NCBI RefSeq assembly: GCF_000282895.1
Contig: NZ_ALBQ01000002.1
Coordinates: forward strand, 1 to 64,000
Reading direction: 5' to 3'
From: Sphingomonas sp. ATCC 31555
Lineage (GTDB): Bacteria > Pseudomonadota > Alphaproteobacteria > Sphingomonadales > Sphingomonadaceae
Length of the DNA: 64,000 nucleotides
The notes under the pieces were generated by a model. It was given only the letters and a program-made list of their open reading frames with translations. It searched no databases and was not told the DNA's origin. Below are positions 21,975 to 30,251 of this stretch, piece by piece. Position 1 is the first letter of the stretch; every line of letters starts with the position of its first letter. The position numbers were made by a program, and so were the translations under genes.

Positions 21975-23111
21975 ATGAAACAGCGTGCAATGATCGCGTG
22001 CGTTGCGCTTGCGGTGCTGGCGGCATGTGGCGGCGGCGGAACTGCTGGCGGCACCATTACGCCGCCGGCCCCGAGCCCGACACCCACGCCGTTGCCGACA
22101 CCGAGTCCTTCGTTGACGCCCGCGGCCCCGATGGCGAGCTACACCCCCGCCGCCGCGTTCCGCCCCACCGCCGGCGTGGCGATCCCTATCGGCAAGTGTG
22201 TCAACTTGGGGAATCATCTCGAGGCGCCGGTCGAAGGCGCCTGGGGACGCGCGATTGTCGACGGTGATTTCGCGATCATCAAGGCAGCCGGCTTCGACAC
22301 GATCCGCCTGCCGGTGCGCTGGTCGAACCATGCAATGGCTGCAGCGCCCTATACGATTGATGCGGCGTTTCTCGCGCGCGTGCGGCACGTGGTCGACACC
22401 GCGCGAGCTGCCAAGCTCAACGTGCTACTCAATCTTCACCATTATGACGAAATGGCCACTGCGCCCGCTGCCCATGCAGAAAGGTTTGCGATGTTGTGGA
22501 AGCAGATCGCAGCGAGCTTCGCTGACGAGCCCGAAGCCAGCGTTTGGTTCGAGCTGATGAACGAGCCCAATGGCGCGCTCAACGACAGCAACCTGCTCGG
22601 CATCCTAACCCCGGCGCTGGCGCAAGTGCGCGCGACCAATCCGACGCGCGCGGTCGTCGTCGGCGGGCAGAACTGGAGTGGGGTGTCGTCGCTGGCGACG
22701 CTGCAACTACCGGACGACCCGCGGCTGGTGGTGACGATCCACACCTATGATCCGTTCGATTTTACTCACCAGAATGCGACCTGGCTTGCCCCGGGCCGGG
22801 TGCCGCCGCTCGGACGGAGCTTCGGCAGTGCGGCCGATCTGCGCGAGCTCGACGCCAATCTGGCGGCAGTTCGCGCCTACATGCAGCGTACCGGTCGGCA
22901 GGTGTTCGTCGGCGAGTATGGCGCCAATGACGATCCTGGCGTTCCGCTGGCGCAGCGCATTCTCTATTACGGCACCGTTTCCGCCGCCTATGCGTCGATC
23001 GGAGTGCAGAGCTGCGCCTGGGCCTATGCCAACACCTTCCGACTGCGTGACGGCGCGTCCTGGCTGCCCGGCATGATGGAGGCGATCCGCACTACGACAA
23101 CGCTGCAATAG
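21975..23111 (+). CDS. Glycoside hydrolase family 5 lipoprotein
   Basis: 378-aa exported beta-glycanase. Lipobox VLAAC (Cys18), a Pro/Thr-rich linker (about 29-52), then a GH5 TIM barrel with GNHLEAPVEG, TIRLPVRWSN, acid/base Glu197 in WFELMNEPNG, HTYDPFDFTHQ and nucleophile Glu314 in VFVGEYGAND. Cellulase/endoglucanase-type activity is likely, but the family also includes mannanases. The next gene encodes another lipoprotein with a similar linker. Confidence 0.9.
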   Translation: MKQRAMIACVALAVLAACGGGGTAGGTITPPAPSPTPTPLPTPSPSLTPAAPMASYTPAAAFRPTAGVAIPIGKCVNLGNHLEAPVEGAWGRAIVDGDFAIIKAAGFDTIRLPVRWSNHAMAAAPYTIDAAFLARVRHVVDTARAAKLNVLLNLHHYDEMATAPAAHAERFAMLWKQIAASFADEPEASVWFELMNEPNGALNDSNLLGILTPALAQVRATNPTRAVVVGGQNWSGVSSLATLQLPDDPRLVVTIHTYDPFDFTHQNATWLAPGRVPPLGRSFGSAADLRELDANLAAVRAYMQRTGRQVFVGEYGANDDPGVPLAQRILYYGTVSAAYASIGVQSCAWAYANTFRLRDGASWLPGMMEAIRTTTTLQ

Positions 23112-23191
23112 CTGCGCGTCTGCGGCGGGCTGCGGCGCGCGTGCGGGGGGTAGCGGTTGAGGTGCTGCTCACACTCGCCCATAAGCCGCGC

Positions 23192-23725
23192 ATGCGTTTG
23201 CTTTCCCTGCTCGCCGGTGCCGGCATCCTTGCGATTGCCGGTTGCGTGCCGGCGCCTTCGACACCGCCGCCCGCACCCGCGCCGCGACCCGTTATCGTGC
23301 CCACTCCGACGCCGTCTCCCACCCCGGCGCCGGCCGCAGATTGGCGCGACTGGCCGCTCACCCCCGGCGACTGGCGCTACCGGGCCGCTTTCTCGGGCGG
23401 CAGCGCAACCTATGGTATCGCGGGGATAACTCCCGTTGCCATCCTGCGCTGCGACCGACCGGCACGCCGCGTGACGCTCTCCCGAACCGGCACCGCGCCC
23501 GCGACCCTCACGCTGCGCACCACCAGCGCCGTCCGTGTCATTCCTGCCGCCCCGGACCCGAATATGGCCGGCATGTTAGCCCTCCACTTCCCGGCGAACG
23601 ACAGTGTCCTCGATGCGATCGGCTTCAGCCGCGGACGGTTCGTGATCGAAGGCGGGGGGCTGCCGGTGTTGGTGATACCGGCCTGGCCGGAAATCCTGCG
23701 CGTGGTGGAGGATTGCCGCCAATAG
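23192..23725 (+). CDS. Hypothetical lipoprotein with Pro-rich linker
   Basis: 177 aa. Signal peptide and lipobox AIAGC (Cys about 19), a Pro/Ala/Thr linker up to about residue 48, then a compact domain beginning DWRDWPLTPGDWRYR with two later Cys residues. The domain is not one I can name. It follows the GH5 gene by 80 bp and may be expressed with it. Function unknown. Confidence 0.65.
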   Translation: MRLLSLLAGAGILAIAGCVPAPSTPPPAPAPRPVIVPTPTPSPTPAPAADWRDWPLTPGDWRYRAAFSGGSATYGIAGITPVAILRCDRPARRVTLSRTGTAPATLTLRTTSAVRVIPAAPDPNMAGMLALHFPANDSVLDAIGFSRGRFVIEGGGLPVLVIPAWPEILRVVEDCRQ

Positions 23726-23791
23726 GACGATGTGGCTCGCCAGTTTGGCCCAGACCCCCAGAATCGCACCGATAAAAATCTTTTACAAGAC

Positions 23792-23821
23792 TTGTTCTGC
23801 GACTCAGGGTCATCCTACATG
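23792..23821 (+). promoter_or_regulatory. Candidate promoter of the 18-codon ORF transcript
   Basis: TTGTTC (23792-23797) and CTACAT (23815-23820) are spaced by 17 bases in a locally AT-richer stretch. They are a plausible but imperfect sigma-70-type pair lying about 55 bp before the mini-ORF start. Confidence 0.35.
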
Positions 23822-23873
23822 TCAAGTGTGTCGAGAGGCACAGGCTCTTCAACAAGCGAAAGGAGGTGATCCG

Positions 23874-23930
23874 ATGTCTCATGGTTCAGCAGTGAGGTCG
23901 GTTCAGTTCGTTCGGGAGACGCGCCGCTGA
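23874..23930 (+). CDS. 18-aa mini-ORF with near-perfect Shine-Dalgarno
   Basis: Reads MSHGSAVRSVQFVRETRR then TGA. Upstream is AAAGGAGGTGATCC, complementary over 14 bases to the conserved 3' end of 16S rRNA, with seven bases between AGGAGG and the ATG, which is ideal spacing. The peptide is basic, has no hydrophobic core and does not resemble an amino-acid attenuator. I know no named family. It is in a 488-bp gap and is followed by hairpins and a terminator. Confidence 0.55.
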   Translation: MSHGSAVRSVQFVRETRR

Positions 23931-24115
23931 GCTTGTCGCGCGGACGGAAGTCCTCCGTCCGTGGTGTCGTGCGGGAGGTATCCTCCTCCAACCAACGCCG
24001 GCAGCTGCAAGCAAAGCGGTCCGCATGGTCTCCCGGGCTGGAGCTCTCCGGCCGCTGACCATGTCGGGGGTCGCCGGGTACCCAGGAGTGGGGCCCGGCG
24101 GCCTCTTTCATTTTT
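23931..24115 (+). ncRNA. Structured RNA tail downstream of the mini-ORF
   Basis: Three stem-loops are visible after the mini-ORF: GGACGGA/TCCGTCC (23942-23960), GGAGG/CCTCC (23974-23986) and the terminator stem. The segment TATCCTCCTCC (23979-23989) could pair with the mini-ORF's own AGGAGG, so the tail could mask or free that ribosome site. Whether it is a regulatory RNA, a leader of the following gene or just the 3' UTR is not decided by sequence. Confidence 0.4.
24070..24115 (+). terminator. Rho-independent terminator before the GGDEF-EAL gene
   Basis: GTCGCCGGG (24070-24078) pairs with CCCGGCGGC (24094-24102), with extra CCC/GGG pairing inside, followed by CTCTTTCATTTTT. It closes the mini-ORF transcript about 100 bp before the next gene. 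Confidence 0.75.
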
Positions 24116-24213
24116 AGCCACATCCTTTCCGCCATTTTGGTTGGTTAGGAAATCCTTACGCTTCCGATATGGACTTGCCCCAACTTGGCTGAGGCCGAGT
24201 CGGGAAGGCAGAG

Positions 24214-25938
24214 ATGCACGCTCCAGGGAACGTCGGAGCGGAGCACCGCATGGGGCATACAGGTCAGGGAGACGCGAGCGTGGTGCGCGACACCTGTCTC
24301 CGCACCATGCTGGAAGCACTGCCTTCGCCGGTCCTGCTCATCGACCGCGCGGACCGCGTGGTCGAAGTCAACGCGGCGTTTTGCGCGCTGTGCGGCAATG
24401 ACCGCAACTATTGGATCTCCACGCCGCTTGACGCCTATCTCCCGCCTCATCAGGTGCAACGCTTCCTCGCCGAGCACGCGCAGGTCTTCGCGACCGGTGA
24501 GGATCTCGAAACCGAGGAAATTGTGCGGGGACAGGACGGACGGTATCGGTACGTCGTTACGCGTCGCCGTTTGATCGATCTTCACGGCGAGTTGCTGGTG
24601 CTGACGATCCTCACCGACGTCACCACCTTGCGCGAGGCCGAAGCACGCGTCCGCCATCTCGCCTATCACGATCCGCTTACCGGGCTGCCCAACCGCACTG
24701 CGCTGAACGAGCAGGTGGACGCGATGCTGGCTACGCAGCCTTCAGCGCATCCCGCGTTGCTACTGATCGACCTTCATCAATTCAAGGACATCAACGACGC
24801 TTTCGGCGATAGCGTCGGCGATGCTCTTCTGCAGGCTTTCGCCAACCGACTCGCGGGCGTGGCCCGCGAGTCGGACCGAGTTGCCCGCACCGGCGGGGAC
24901 ACATTCGCACTGCTGATCGACGACTGCCAGGGCGTCGCGGCGGCCGAAGCGGCGTGCCACCGGCTGCTGACGCTGTCCGAGACGCCATTTGCAAGCCCGG
25001 CGGGCGCAGTGACGCTTGGCCTATCGGTCGGATGCGCTTGGGCCGAGCCGGGCGTGGGGGCGGCGGAACTGCACCGCCGTGCCGAGTTCGCATTGTACGA
25101 AGCCAAGCAGCAGCCTGCCAACGAATTTCGGTTGTTCGATTGTGCATTGGCTGCCGAGGTACAGGCCCGCCGCACCATGGAAGCGGATCTTCGCGCGGCG
25201 CTAGCGGCGGGGAACCAGCTTGACGTCCACTATCAGCCGGTGATCGATGCGAGCGGCCAAAGGGTCGTCTGCGTGGAAGCGCTCGTGCGCTGGAATCATC
25301 CACAGCGGGGAACGATCCCCCCTGCCAGTTTCATTCCGATCGCTGAAACGAGCGGTTTGATCGTCCCGCTGGGCGAATGGGTGCTCGATCGCGCGGCGGC
25401 GATGATGGCCAAATTCCCGAACATCGCGCTCGCGGTGAACCTTTCGCCGATTCAGCTGCGGAGCCCGGAGATCGACACCCGTGTTTTGACGATCTTGGCG
25501 CGACACGGCATGAACCCGGCGCAATTGCAGCTGGAAGTCACCGAAAGTGCGATGCTGGCGATGGACGCATTGGTGCAAGCGCGTCTTTCACGCCTGCGCA
25601 GTGCGGGCGTGCAGCTGGTGCTCGACGATTTCGGCACCGGCTATTCCAGCCTGTCGCATCTGCACAAGCTGGCCATAGACCGGGTGAAGATCGACCAGAG
25701 TTTCGTGCGCGATCTAGGCAGCTCGCAGGATGCACGGGCGATCATCCAGGCAGTGCTCGGCATCGGACAGTCGCTGGGCATTGGGGTAACCGCGGAAGGG
25801 GTGGAAGACGAGATGCAGCAGCTGTTCCTGCGCGCGTCCGGCTGCAACGAATTCCAAGGCTACCTCTTCTCCCGCCCACTCAACGCGCCAGATGCGGTGG
25901 CCTTTCTCGAAGCCCATCGAGCGCGCGAAGCGGCCTGA
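24214..25938 (+). CDS. PAS-GGDEF-EAL protein, probable c-di-GMP phosphodiesterase
   Basis: 574 aa: PAS domain (about 25-135), GGDEF domain (about 148-310) and EAL domain (about 320-570). The GGDEF signature is degenerate, GGDTF, so cyclase activity is doubtful. The EAL catalytic set is intact: VEALVRW, NLSPIQL, LEVTESAM, DDFGTGYSS, VKIDQSF, AEGVED and FQGYLFSRPL. The likely activity is PAS-controlled c-di-GMP hydrolysis. A strong terminator precedes it; its promoter should lie in the ~100 bp before the start, which are AT-richer. Confidence 0.9.
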   Translation: MHAPGNVGAEHRMGHTGQGDASVVRDTCLRTMLEALPSPVLLIDRADRVVEVNAAFCALCGNDRNYWISTPLDAYLPPHQVQRFLAEHAQVFATGEDLETEEIVRGQDGRYRYVVTRRRLIDLHGELLVLTILTDVTTLREAEARVRHLAYHDPLTGLPNRTALNEQVDAMLATQPSAHPALLLIDLHQFKDINDAFGDSVGDALLQAFANRLAGVARESDRVARTGGDTFALLIDDCQGVAAAEAACHRLLTLSETPFASPAGAVTLGLSVGCAWAEPGVGAAELHRRAEFALYEAKQQPANEFRLFDCALAAEVQARRTMEADLRAALAAGNQLDVHYQPVIDASGQRVVCVEALVRWNHPQRGTIPPASFIPIAETSGLIVPLGEWVLDRAAAMMAKFPNIALAVNLSPIQLRSPEIDTRVLTILARHGMNPAQLQLEVTESAMLAMDALVQARLSRLRSAGVQLVLDDFGTGYSSLSHLHKLAIDRVKIDQSFVRDLGSSQDARAIIQAVLGIGQSLGIGVTAEGVEDEMQQLFLRASGCNEFQGYLFSRPLNAPDAVAFLEAHRAREAA

Positions 25939-25945
25939 GCCGCGG

Positions 25946-28549
25946 CTATCCCTCGCGGGCGAGCGCCTTTAGCCGATACAGCGCCTCCAACGCGTCGCGT
26001 GGGCTGAGCGAGTCGACGTCGAGCCCGTCCAGTTCGGCGCGCACGGCATCCACCGTCTCGGCCTTAGCCTGAGCCGCCGCTGCGAAGAGCGGCAGATCGT
26101 CAAGGCCGGCTGCTAGCCCCCCGGTCTTGGCTCGGCCTGCTTCCAGCTTGTCCAGCACCGCCTTGGCCCGCTTTACCGTCGCCGGAGACATGCCGGCGAG
26201 CCGAGCGACGGCGATACCATAGCTGCGATCGGCCGGCCCCTCCGCCACTTCGTGCAGCAGGACGAGATCGCCCTTCCATTCGCGGGCACGCACATGGTGC
26301 AGGGTCAAGGCATCGCAGCGCTCCGCCAGCCGAGTGAGTTCGTGGTAATGCGTCGCGAAGAGGCAGCGGCAGCGGTTTTCCTCGTGGATCGCTTCCACTA
26401 CTGCCCAGGCGATTGCCAAACCGTCATATGTGGAGGTCCCGCGGCCGACTTCGTCCAGGATCACGAAGCTGCGTGGCGTCGCCTGGGCCAGGATCGCCGC
26501 GGTTTCGACCATCTCCACCATGAAGGTGGAGCGACCGCGCGCGAGATTGTCCGACGCGCCGACGCGGCTGAACAGTCGGTCGACCAAGCCGAGTGTCGCT
26601 TTAGCTGCCGGGACATAGCTACCGGCCTGGGCTAACACGGCGATCAGCGCATTCTGACGGAGGAAGGTGGACTTACCGCCCATATTTGGGCCGGTCACAA
26701 GCCACAGTCGCGAGCTTTCCGACAATTGGCAGTCGTTCGCCACGAACCGGCCGCCCGCGCGGGCCACGGCCGCTTCGACGACGGGATGGCGCCCGCCCTC
26801 CACATCGAAGCAGCTATGATCCACCAGCGCCGGACGGGTCCAGCCGCCTTCGGCAGCGCGTTCGGCCAGCCCTGCCGTAACGTCGATACGCGCCAACGCA
26901 TCGGCTGTCGCGGCAATCGCTTCGCGGCGGGCGAGCGCCTGGCCCGTCAGGTCTTCGAGATGCGCTGCTTCGGCGGCGAGGGCATGAGCGCCGGCCTGCG
27001 TTACCTTGACGGCGACGTCGTGCAACTCGGGCGCATTGAAACGGACGACGCCGGCAAGAGTCTGCCGATGGGTAAAGCCGCTGTCCGGCTTCATCAGCGC
27101 ATCGGCAGACCGCGCAGGCACCTCGATATGGTAGCCGAGCACGCCGTTGTGCCGGATCTTGAGCGCCGAGATGCCGGTCCTAGCCCGAAAGGTGCCTTCC
27201 AGCGCAGCGATCGCCCGTCGACCGCCCGCGCCGGCGTCGCGAAGATCGTCCAGCGCGGCATCATAGCCCTCGGCGACATAGCCGCCGTGCGAAGCGTCGA
27301 CCGGGGGCTCGGGCACCAGCGCACGGTTGAGCAGATCAATCAGCGCCCCATGTCCGCGGAGCTGGGGCACCAACTCCCGAAGCAGCAGCGGGGCATCGGC
27401 GATCGCACCGAGCCGTTCGCCGAGTCGCCAAGCGCCGTCGAGGCCGTCGCGGAGCTGGCCTAGATCTCTCGGCGAACCGCGCCCCGCAGCAAGCCGACCA
27501 AGCGCGCGACCGAGATCGGGCAGGGCGCGCAAGGTCGCGCGAACGCTTTCCCGTAGGCCGGAATCGTCGTGGAGATACTGGACAAGGTCGAGCCGAGCGT
27601 CGATCGTCGCCCTGTCCATCAAGGGCGCGGCAATATCGGTGCCGAGCAGCCGGGCGCCGGCGCCGGTGACGGTGCGGTCCACGGCGTCGAGCAGGCTGCC
27701 CTTGCGCGTCCCAGAGGTGCTGACGGTCAGCTCCAGGCTCTCGCGTGTCGCCGCGTCGATCGCCATGGTTGCCTCGGCGCGGCTGACGCGGGGCGGTCGG
27801 AGGAAGGGTAGCGATCCCTTGGCCGTGTGCTCGAGATAAGCGACCAGCCCGCCCGCCGCCGCGAGCCCTGCGCGCGAGAACTGGCCGAAGCCGTCGAGCG
27901 TGGCGACGCCGAACAGCCGCTTCAGCCGAGCCTCGCCGCCGGCGCTGTCGAAATCGATCCTCGGCCGAAGTGCGGTCGCGAGTTCGGGGAATTCGGTAGC
28001 ATCGCCGGCGATCGTCTCGGCGGGGTTCAGCCGGGCGAGCTCGGCGTCAAGCCGCGCTGCCTCGGTCTCGATCAGTTCGAAGCGGCCCGTCGAGATATCG
28101 GCGCACGCAATCGCAACGCCACCCCCAGCCTCCCCTACCGCCGCGCACCAATTGGCGGAGCGGCTGTCGAGCAGGGCTTCCTCAGTCAAGGTCCCCGCGG
28201 TAACGACGCGGATGATCGCGCGGGCCACCAGCGCCTTGGAGCCAGCACGCTTCCTCGCTTCTTCGGGCGTTTCGGTCTGATTGGCGATGGCGACCCGGTG
28301 ACCCGCCTTGATCAGCCGCGCGAGATAAGCTTCCATCGCGTGCACCGGCACGCCGCACATCGGGATCTTCTCGCCGTCATGTTCACCGCGCGCGGTGAGT
28401 GCAATATCGAGCACCGAACTGGCGACCTTCGCATCCTCGAAGAACAATTCGAAAAAGTCGCCCATGCGGTAGAACAGCAGGCAATCCCCCGCCTCTTCCT
28501 TGAGCGCGAGATACTGGGCCATCATCGGAGTAGGGGCGGCGGAAGACAT
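25946..28549 (-). CDS. mutS: DNA mismatch repair protein MutS
   Basis: 867-aa mismatch sensor ATPase. Mismatch-binding FxE is within YRMGDFFELFFEDA near the N-terminus; the ATPase has Walker A TGPNMGGKSTFLRQ, Walker B FVILDEVGRGTSTYDG and the trans-acting FATHYHEL. Length is normal. The partner mutL is not in the window. The start is within a region shared with the divergent gene's upstream sequence. Confidence 0.98.
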   Translation of the reverse strand: MSSAAPTPMMAQYLALKEEAGDCLLFYRMGDFFELFFEDAKVASSVLDIALTARGEHDGEKIPMCGVPVHAMEAYLARLIKAGHRVAIANQTETPEEARKRAGSKALVARAIIRVVTAGTLTEEALLDSRSANWCAAVGEAGGGVAIACADISTGRFELIETEAARLDAELARLNPAETIAGDATEFPELATALRPRIDFDSAGGEARLKRLFGVATLDGFGQFSRAGLAAAGGLVAYLEHTAKGSLPFLRPPRVSRAEATMAIDAATRESLELTVSTSGTRKGSLLDAVDRTVTGAGARLLGTDIAAPLMDRATIDARLDLVQYLHDDSGLRESVRATLRALPDLGRALGRLAAGRGSPRDLGQLRDGLDGAWRLGERLGAIADAPLLLRELVPQLRGHGALIDLLNRALVPEPPVDASHGGYVAEGYDAALDDLRDAGAGGRRAIAALEGTFRARTGISALKIRHNGVLGYHIEVPARSADALMKPDSGFTHRQTLAGVVRFNAPELHDVAVKVTQAGAHALAAEAAHLEDLTGQALARREAIAATADALARIDVTAGLAERAAEGGWTRPALVDHSCFDVEGGRHPVVEAAVARAGGRFVANDCQLSESSRLWLVTGPNMGGKSTFLRQNALIAVLAQAGSYVPAAKATLGLVDRLFSRVGASDNLARGRSTFMVEMVETAAILAQATPRSFVILDEVGRGTSTYDGLAIAWAVVEAIHEENRCRCLFATHYHELTRLAERCDALTLHHVRAREWKGDLVLLHEVAEGPADRSYGIAVARLAGMSPATVKRAKAVLDKLEAGRAKTGGLAAGLDDLPLFAAAAQAKAETVDAVRAELDGLDVDSLSPRDALEALYRLKALAREG

Positions 28550-28634
28550 CGCGTCTCGCTACCGGAAGCACGGGGGGCGGCACAACCGCCGCCATGGGGT
28601 GACGCTGGTGGAAACTGGGGATAAGGCGCGCGCC

Positions 28635-30158
28635 ATGCAGAGCTTTCCATCCTCGCAGATGCCCCGCGTCCTGCGGTGGCGCTGGATCGTGGCGATTGCG
28701 CTCGTATCTGCGCTGCCCTTCCTGTTCGTCCGCATACCGCCGTTGGTCGACGTGCCGGGCCATATTGGCCGCTATGCCGTGGAACTCGCGCCGCCGGCCA
28801 GTCCACTGCTGCGGTACTTCACCTTCCGTTGGGTAGTTGCGCCAAACCTTGCCGCTGATCTGCTGGTAGTGCCGCTTGCTCCGCTGATGGGGCTTGTGCC
28901 GGCGGTCTGGCTTCTCTGCGCGGCAGTTCCCGTCGTGATAACCGGCGGCGTACTCGCCTTGGTGAGGCAGCGCAACGCGAACGGAGCAAGTGCGCTCCCA
29001 TGGGCGCTGCTGTTCGTGTACAATTTGTGGTTCCTATACGGCTTCCTGAATTTCTTTCTGGTCGCCGCGGTCGCGCTTTGGGCTCTTGTCGCCTGGTCGG
29101 CGCTTGAGACCAGACCCCGCCTGCGCGCGGTGCTATTTATCTTCCTCACGCCTGCGATGGTTGTCGGCCATGCCGTCGCGGCTGCTTTGATGGCAGCGTG
29201 GATCACCGGTGTGGCAATTGTCACGCACTGCGAGGGAAGGCGGCCGTGGCGATCCGTTCTGCCGCTGTGGCCGCTGGCGGCCGGCTTGGTGCCGCTGGCC
29301 TTTGCTCCCCGCGCCGGTGGGTCTACCCGGTGGGATTTCCTCGATAAGCTCGACGCCATCGCAACCGCATTGCAGGACCAGAGTCAGTTGCTTGACATCG
29401 GCACGGTGGGAGCCGCGCTGCTCGTGTTTCTGACGGGGCGCTTTTGGGGCGCACGGTTGCGTGCCGGCAATCGGGCGCTGGTGCTGGGCACATTACTGCT
29501 CTTTTTTGCGGCCCCCAGCATCCTGAGCGGTGCGACACGCATTGATGGACGATTGGTCCCGTTCGTTCCACTGCTCGCCCTCGGTCTTCAGGACTGGCGT
29601 TCAGTAACTCCAACGCGCCGTCGATGGGTATCGATACTTGGATGGACGCTGCTGGTGCTGCGCTTCTCCGTTACTACGGTAAGCTTTGCGGACTACGCGC
29701 GGGAGTATCATCGCGAGCTTGCGGCGCTGGAGCATGTCCGGCCAGGTTCGCGGGTACTCAATCTCAGCCTGATGCCCTGCAAAGGTGATCGATGGCGCCG
29801 GGGCCGCACCGAGCATCTCGCCAACCTCGCTACGTTGTTCCGCCAGGCCTGGGTTAATGCACATTGGACCAATGGCGCCGTCCATCTGTTGCAGGTTCGC
29901 TATCGCCCTCGAGGCTATTGGCAGGACCCGTCCCAGATGGTGACCGTGCCGCCCTGCGTGGATCCTGCCATCCCGTTTGAAGCGCGCAGCCGCCACGGGA
30001 TAGCAGAAACCTTGCCGCGCCTGCCGCTCGATCAGGTCGACTATCTCTGGCTGATCGACGTGCCGCTGCCGCCCGGTCCGCGTGACCCGCGACTGGTGCC
30101 GGTCTGGCAGTCAAACGACAGCGCTCTCTACGCAATTCATCATATTAAAGCGACGTAG
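28635..30158 (+). CDS. Polytopic membrane protein of unknown function
   Basis: 507 aa with about ten hydrophobic segments between residues 15 and 370, then a soluble C-terminal part. An early DVPGHIGRYAVEL loop after TM1 and the overall plan resemble membrane glycosyltransferases of the GT-C type, but no diagnostic motif is certain. I put the start at MQSFPSSQ just before TM1, since the longer frame overlaps mutS. Monocistronic. Confidence 0.65.
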   Translation: MQSFPSSQMPRVLRWRWIVAIALVSALPFLFVRIPPLVDVPGHIGRYAVELAPPASPLLRYFTFRWVVAPNLAADLLVVPLAPLMGLVPAVWLLCAAVPVVITGGVLALVRQRNANGASALPWALLFVYNLWFLYGFLNFFLVAAVALWALVAWSALETRPRLRAVLFIFLTPAMVVGHAVAAALMAAWITGVAIVTHCEGRRPWRSVLPLWPLAAGLVPLAFAPRAGGSTRWDFLDKLDAIATALQDQSQLLDIGTVGAALLVFLTGRFWGARLRAGNRALVLGTLLLFFAAPSILSGATRIDGRLVPFVPLLALGLQDWRSVTPTRRRWVSILGWTLLVLRFSVTTVSFADYAREYHRELAALEHVRPGSRVLNLSLMPCKGDRWRRGRTEHLANLATLFRQAWVNAHWTNGAVHLLQVRYRPRGYWQDPSQMVTVPPCVDPAIPFEARSRHGIAETLPRLPLDQVDYLWLIDVPLPPGPRDPRLVPVWQSNDSALYAIHHIKAT

Positions 30159-30251
30159 GGGAATGCGCGGAAAACGCCTTCTGCGGTTTGCAATCGCTGC
30201 TTCGGGCTGCTTTAGGGGCGGAAACAGTCCGAGAAATTAGGAGCCGAACGG

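Noticed and set aside
23884..23916. Several GTTC tetramers in the mini-ORF as a LexA box
   Set aside because: Spacings are 13 and 5 bases or shorter, not the required seven.
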